From contig JAQURS010000001.1 in the NCBI GenBank assembly GCA_028715505.1, positions 1 to 64,000 on the forward strand: 64,000 bases of DNA, read 5' to 3'. The number at the start of each line of letters is the position of its first letter. The first letter of the stretch is position 1. Made by a program: the position numbers and the translations under genes. Source of the DNA: Patescibacteria group bacterium (GTDB lineage: Bacteria; Patescibacteriota; Patescibacteriia; 2-12-FULL-60-25). Below, in pieces: positions 62,981 to 64,000 of the stretch. Below the pieces are notes generated by a model. It was not told where the DNA came from, did no database searches, and saw only the letters and a program-made list of their open reading frames with translations.

Positions 62981-64000
62981 ATGTTTTTTGATATTAAAAT
63001 CACTAGGGATACTTCAGAGGGCAACAAGTATCTGGAGATCATGGCCATCACCGTCTTGCTCACGGCCGTTTTTCATTTTTTGCCCGCCGATCATCCCATG
63101 GGCATCGCGTTTGCCATTTTTGTGGTGGCGCTGGCCATTGGAATGGTCTTGATAGCCGCTTTGGGGCGGAAACCTATTAATTCCTGGGCTTATGTTTTCC
63201 TTTTGCCGGTTTTGATCTCGGCCGTAGCCCAAGCCATCTACGCCAGCCCAGTGGTCCAAGGTTTGGGATTTGTCATCTCGCTTTCTTCTTTATGCTTTTT
63301 CGCCTTCTGGCTGACTGTTCCAAAACTTGAGTTTAAAAAAGTCAGGGAGTTTTGGCCGGCCATGTTCATTAAAGAGACGATTTGGCCATTCGGCGCGCTG
63401 ACTAAGATGACGGCCAAAATAAAAGGGGATAAGCGCTTGGGCGGAATTTTGATTGGCATCATTATCGCCCTGCCTTTTCTCATGATATTCATTGCGGCGT
63501 TCGCTTCGGCCGATCAATTGTTTGCCAAATCCTTCTCGAATATTTTTCAGAGCGTTGATTTTAGGATCTATATCTTTAAAACCATCCGCGACATTATTGT
63601 CGTCCTTTATCTGTTGGCGGCCGGCGGCACGATGCTGACCCGGTTGGTTGAAGGTAGGGAACCGGCTGATACCAAAAAAGAACAAACGGTTTTTGGCCAA
63701 ACGGTTTTCGTGACTTTTCTCGGTTTGATCAATGTATTATTTTTAATTTTCGTCGGTTTTCAATTCGCGTACTTTTTCGGCGGGGAGTCTTATCTGGTTT
63801 CGCAGGGAATTACTTACGCCAATTACGCCCGTGAAGGATTTTTCCAGCTGCTTTTCGTGGCTGGCGTGGTGTTTGCCATTACTTGGGTTATTTATTGGAT
63901 CACCGACATGCAGCAACGCTGGACTAAAATCATGAGCCTCGCCCTGATCGTCCAAACTGGCATTATCATCGCTTCGGCTTTGAAGCGCCTCATGCTTTAC
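62981..64000 (+). CDS. DUF4153/DUF4173-type membrane protein, 5' part
   Basis: Open from the ATG at 62981 to the window end: 340 codons with no stop, so the gene is truncated by the window. It begins MFFDIKITRDTSEGNKYLEI and has at least eight TM helices (AITVLLTAVFHFLP, IAFAIFVVALAIGMVLIAAL and others). The segment GITYANYAREGFFQLLFVAG is the signature of the DUF4173 family (pattern: Y-A-R-x-G-F-F-x-L). Family function is unknown. A TACAAT at about 62934 could be its -10 box, but no -35 is clear. Confidence 0.82.
   Translation, partial: MFFDIKITRDTSEGNKYLEIMAITVLLTAVFHFLPADHPMGIAFAIFVVALAIGMVLIAALGRKPINSWAYVFLLPVLISAVAQAIYASPVVQGLGFVISLSSLCFFAFWLTVPKLEFKKVREFWPAMFIKETIWPFGALTKMTAKIKGDKRLGGILIGIIIALPFLMIFIAAFASADQLFAKSFSNIFQSVDFRIYIFKTIRDIIVVLYLLAAGGTMLTRLVEGREPADTKKEQTVFGQTVFVTFLGLINVLFLIFVGFQFAYFFGGESYLVSQGITYANYAREGFFQLLFVAGVVFAITWVIYWITDMQQRWTKIMSLALIVQTGIIIASALKRLMLY

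Noticed and set aside
1-64000. CRISPR array
   Set aside because: No set of three or more regularly spaced direct repeats of 23-40 nt was seen, and no cas genes. The paired 12-nt repeats have only two units each.
1-64000. Alternative genetic code (TGA as Gly, as in Gracilibacteria/SR1)
   Set aside because: TGA is a normal terminating stop in many genes (for example uppP, gpsA neighbours, the 8120 gene), followed by terminators or new starts, and frames do not continue past it.

Overview
The window looks like chromosomal DNA from an ultra-small Patescibacteria/CPR-type bacterium. It has a compact layout and genetic code 11, with TGA used as a normal stop. It is rich in small lipoproteins and in proteins of unknown function. 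It contains a cell-surface protein with the SH3b plus 'LKNKIILRVHSLGQAYFV' type of repeat that I associate with CPR surface proteins, together with lamin-tail, DUF3298, DUF4230, DUF1232 and SdpRI genes. Assignment to CPR is inference from gene content, and no phylogeny could be run. No CRISPR array, IS element, prophage or rRNA is visible. Two tRNAs (Gly-CCC and Leu-TAA) are present, both with encoded CCA.

Layout. 1-4.56 kb: a split dikinase cassette, made of the end of an ATP-grasp (PEP-synthase N-domain) gene followed by four tandem proteins that each end in a phosphohistidine swivelling domain. 4.58-8.05 kb: yvcK, a DUF3298 lipoprotein, DUF1232 and uppP. 8.1-9.6 kb: a secreted/membrane protein of unknown function. 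9.8-14.9 kb: an ECF sigma factor with a membrane partner, a beta-propeller protein, a PAP2 phosphatase and hflX. 15-20 kb: H+-pyrophosphatase, glpK, a lipoprotein and dedA. 20.1-26.9 kb: a second ECF sigma factor, a 1755-residue thioester-less alpha-2-macroglobulin with a cytoplasmic N-terminal region, and a Memo-like lipoprotein. 26.9-34.4 kb (minus strand): gpsA, a release-factor-like protein, two paralogous polytopic membrane proteins, a lipoprotein and an HExxH protein. 34.5-36.9 kb: a minimal iscR-iscS-iscU operon. 37-45.7 kb: an accessory zone of monocistronic unknown genes, including two tandem membrane/coiled-coil paralogues with matching leader RNAs. 45.8-49.2 kb: rpsF-ssb-rpsR, dCMP deaminase and two helical proteins. 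49.3-56.8 kb: epmA-like ligase, tRNA-Gly, a lamin-tail surface protein, an unknown protein, pyrB and a lipoprotein. 56.8-64 kb: a mini VKOR-like protein plus a cytochrome-b5 lipoprotein, DUF805, sdpRI, lexA, tRNA-Leu, DUF4230, an SH3b surface protein and a truncated DUF4173 protein.

Regulation is unusually readable. Many promoters fit TTGACN - 17 bp - TANNNT, often with a TGN extension before the -10. Two styles of transcript coexist. Core genes (lexA, epmA, ferredoxin, glpK, one lipoprotein) have the -10 box only 6-9 nt before the ATG and no Shine-Dalgarno, so they should be leaderless or nearly so. Accessory monocistronic genes have 35-120 nt leaders, often with hairpins, and usually a strong AGGAGG-type site. 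Dyads overlap the promoters of iscR, lexA, sdpR and glpK.

The strongest leads for new biology are: the one-ATP-grasp/four-phosphocarrier cassette; the promoter-plus-terminator-hairpin leader shared by two unrelated surface-protein genes at 53.2 and 55.8 kb; the tandem 41-45.7 kb membrane proteins with covarying leaders; paired 12-nt repeats found in those genes and behind a third; and the sigma factor fused by gene order to a macroglobulin receptor. No gene-free stretch exceeds about 300 bp.
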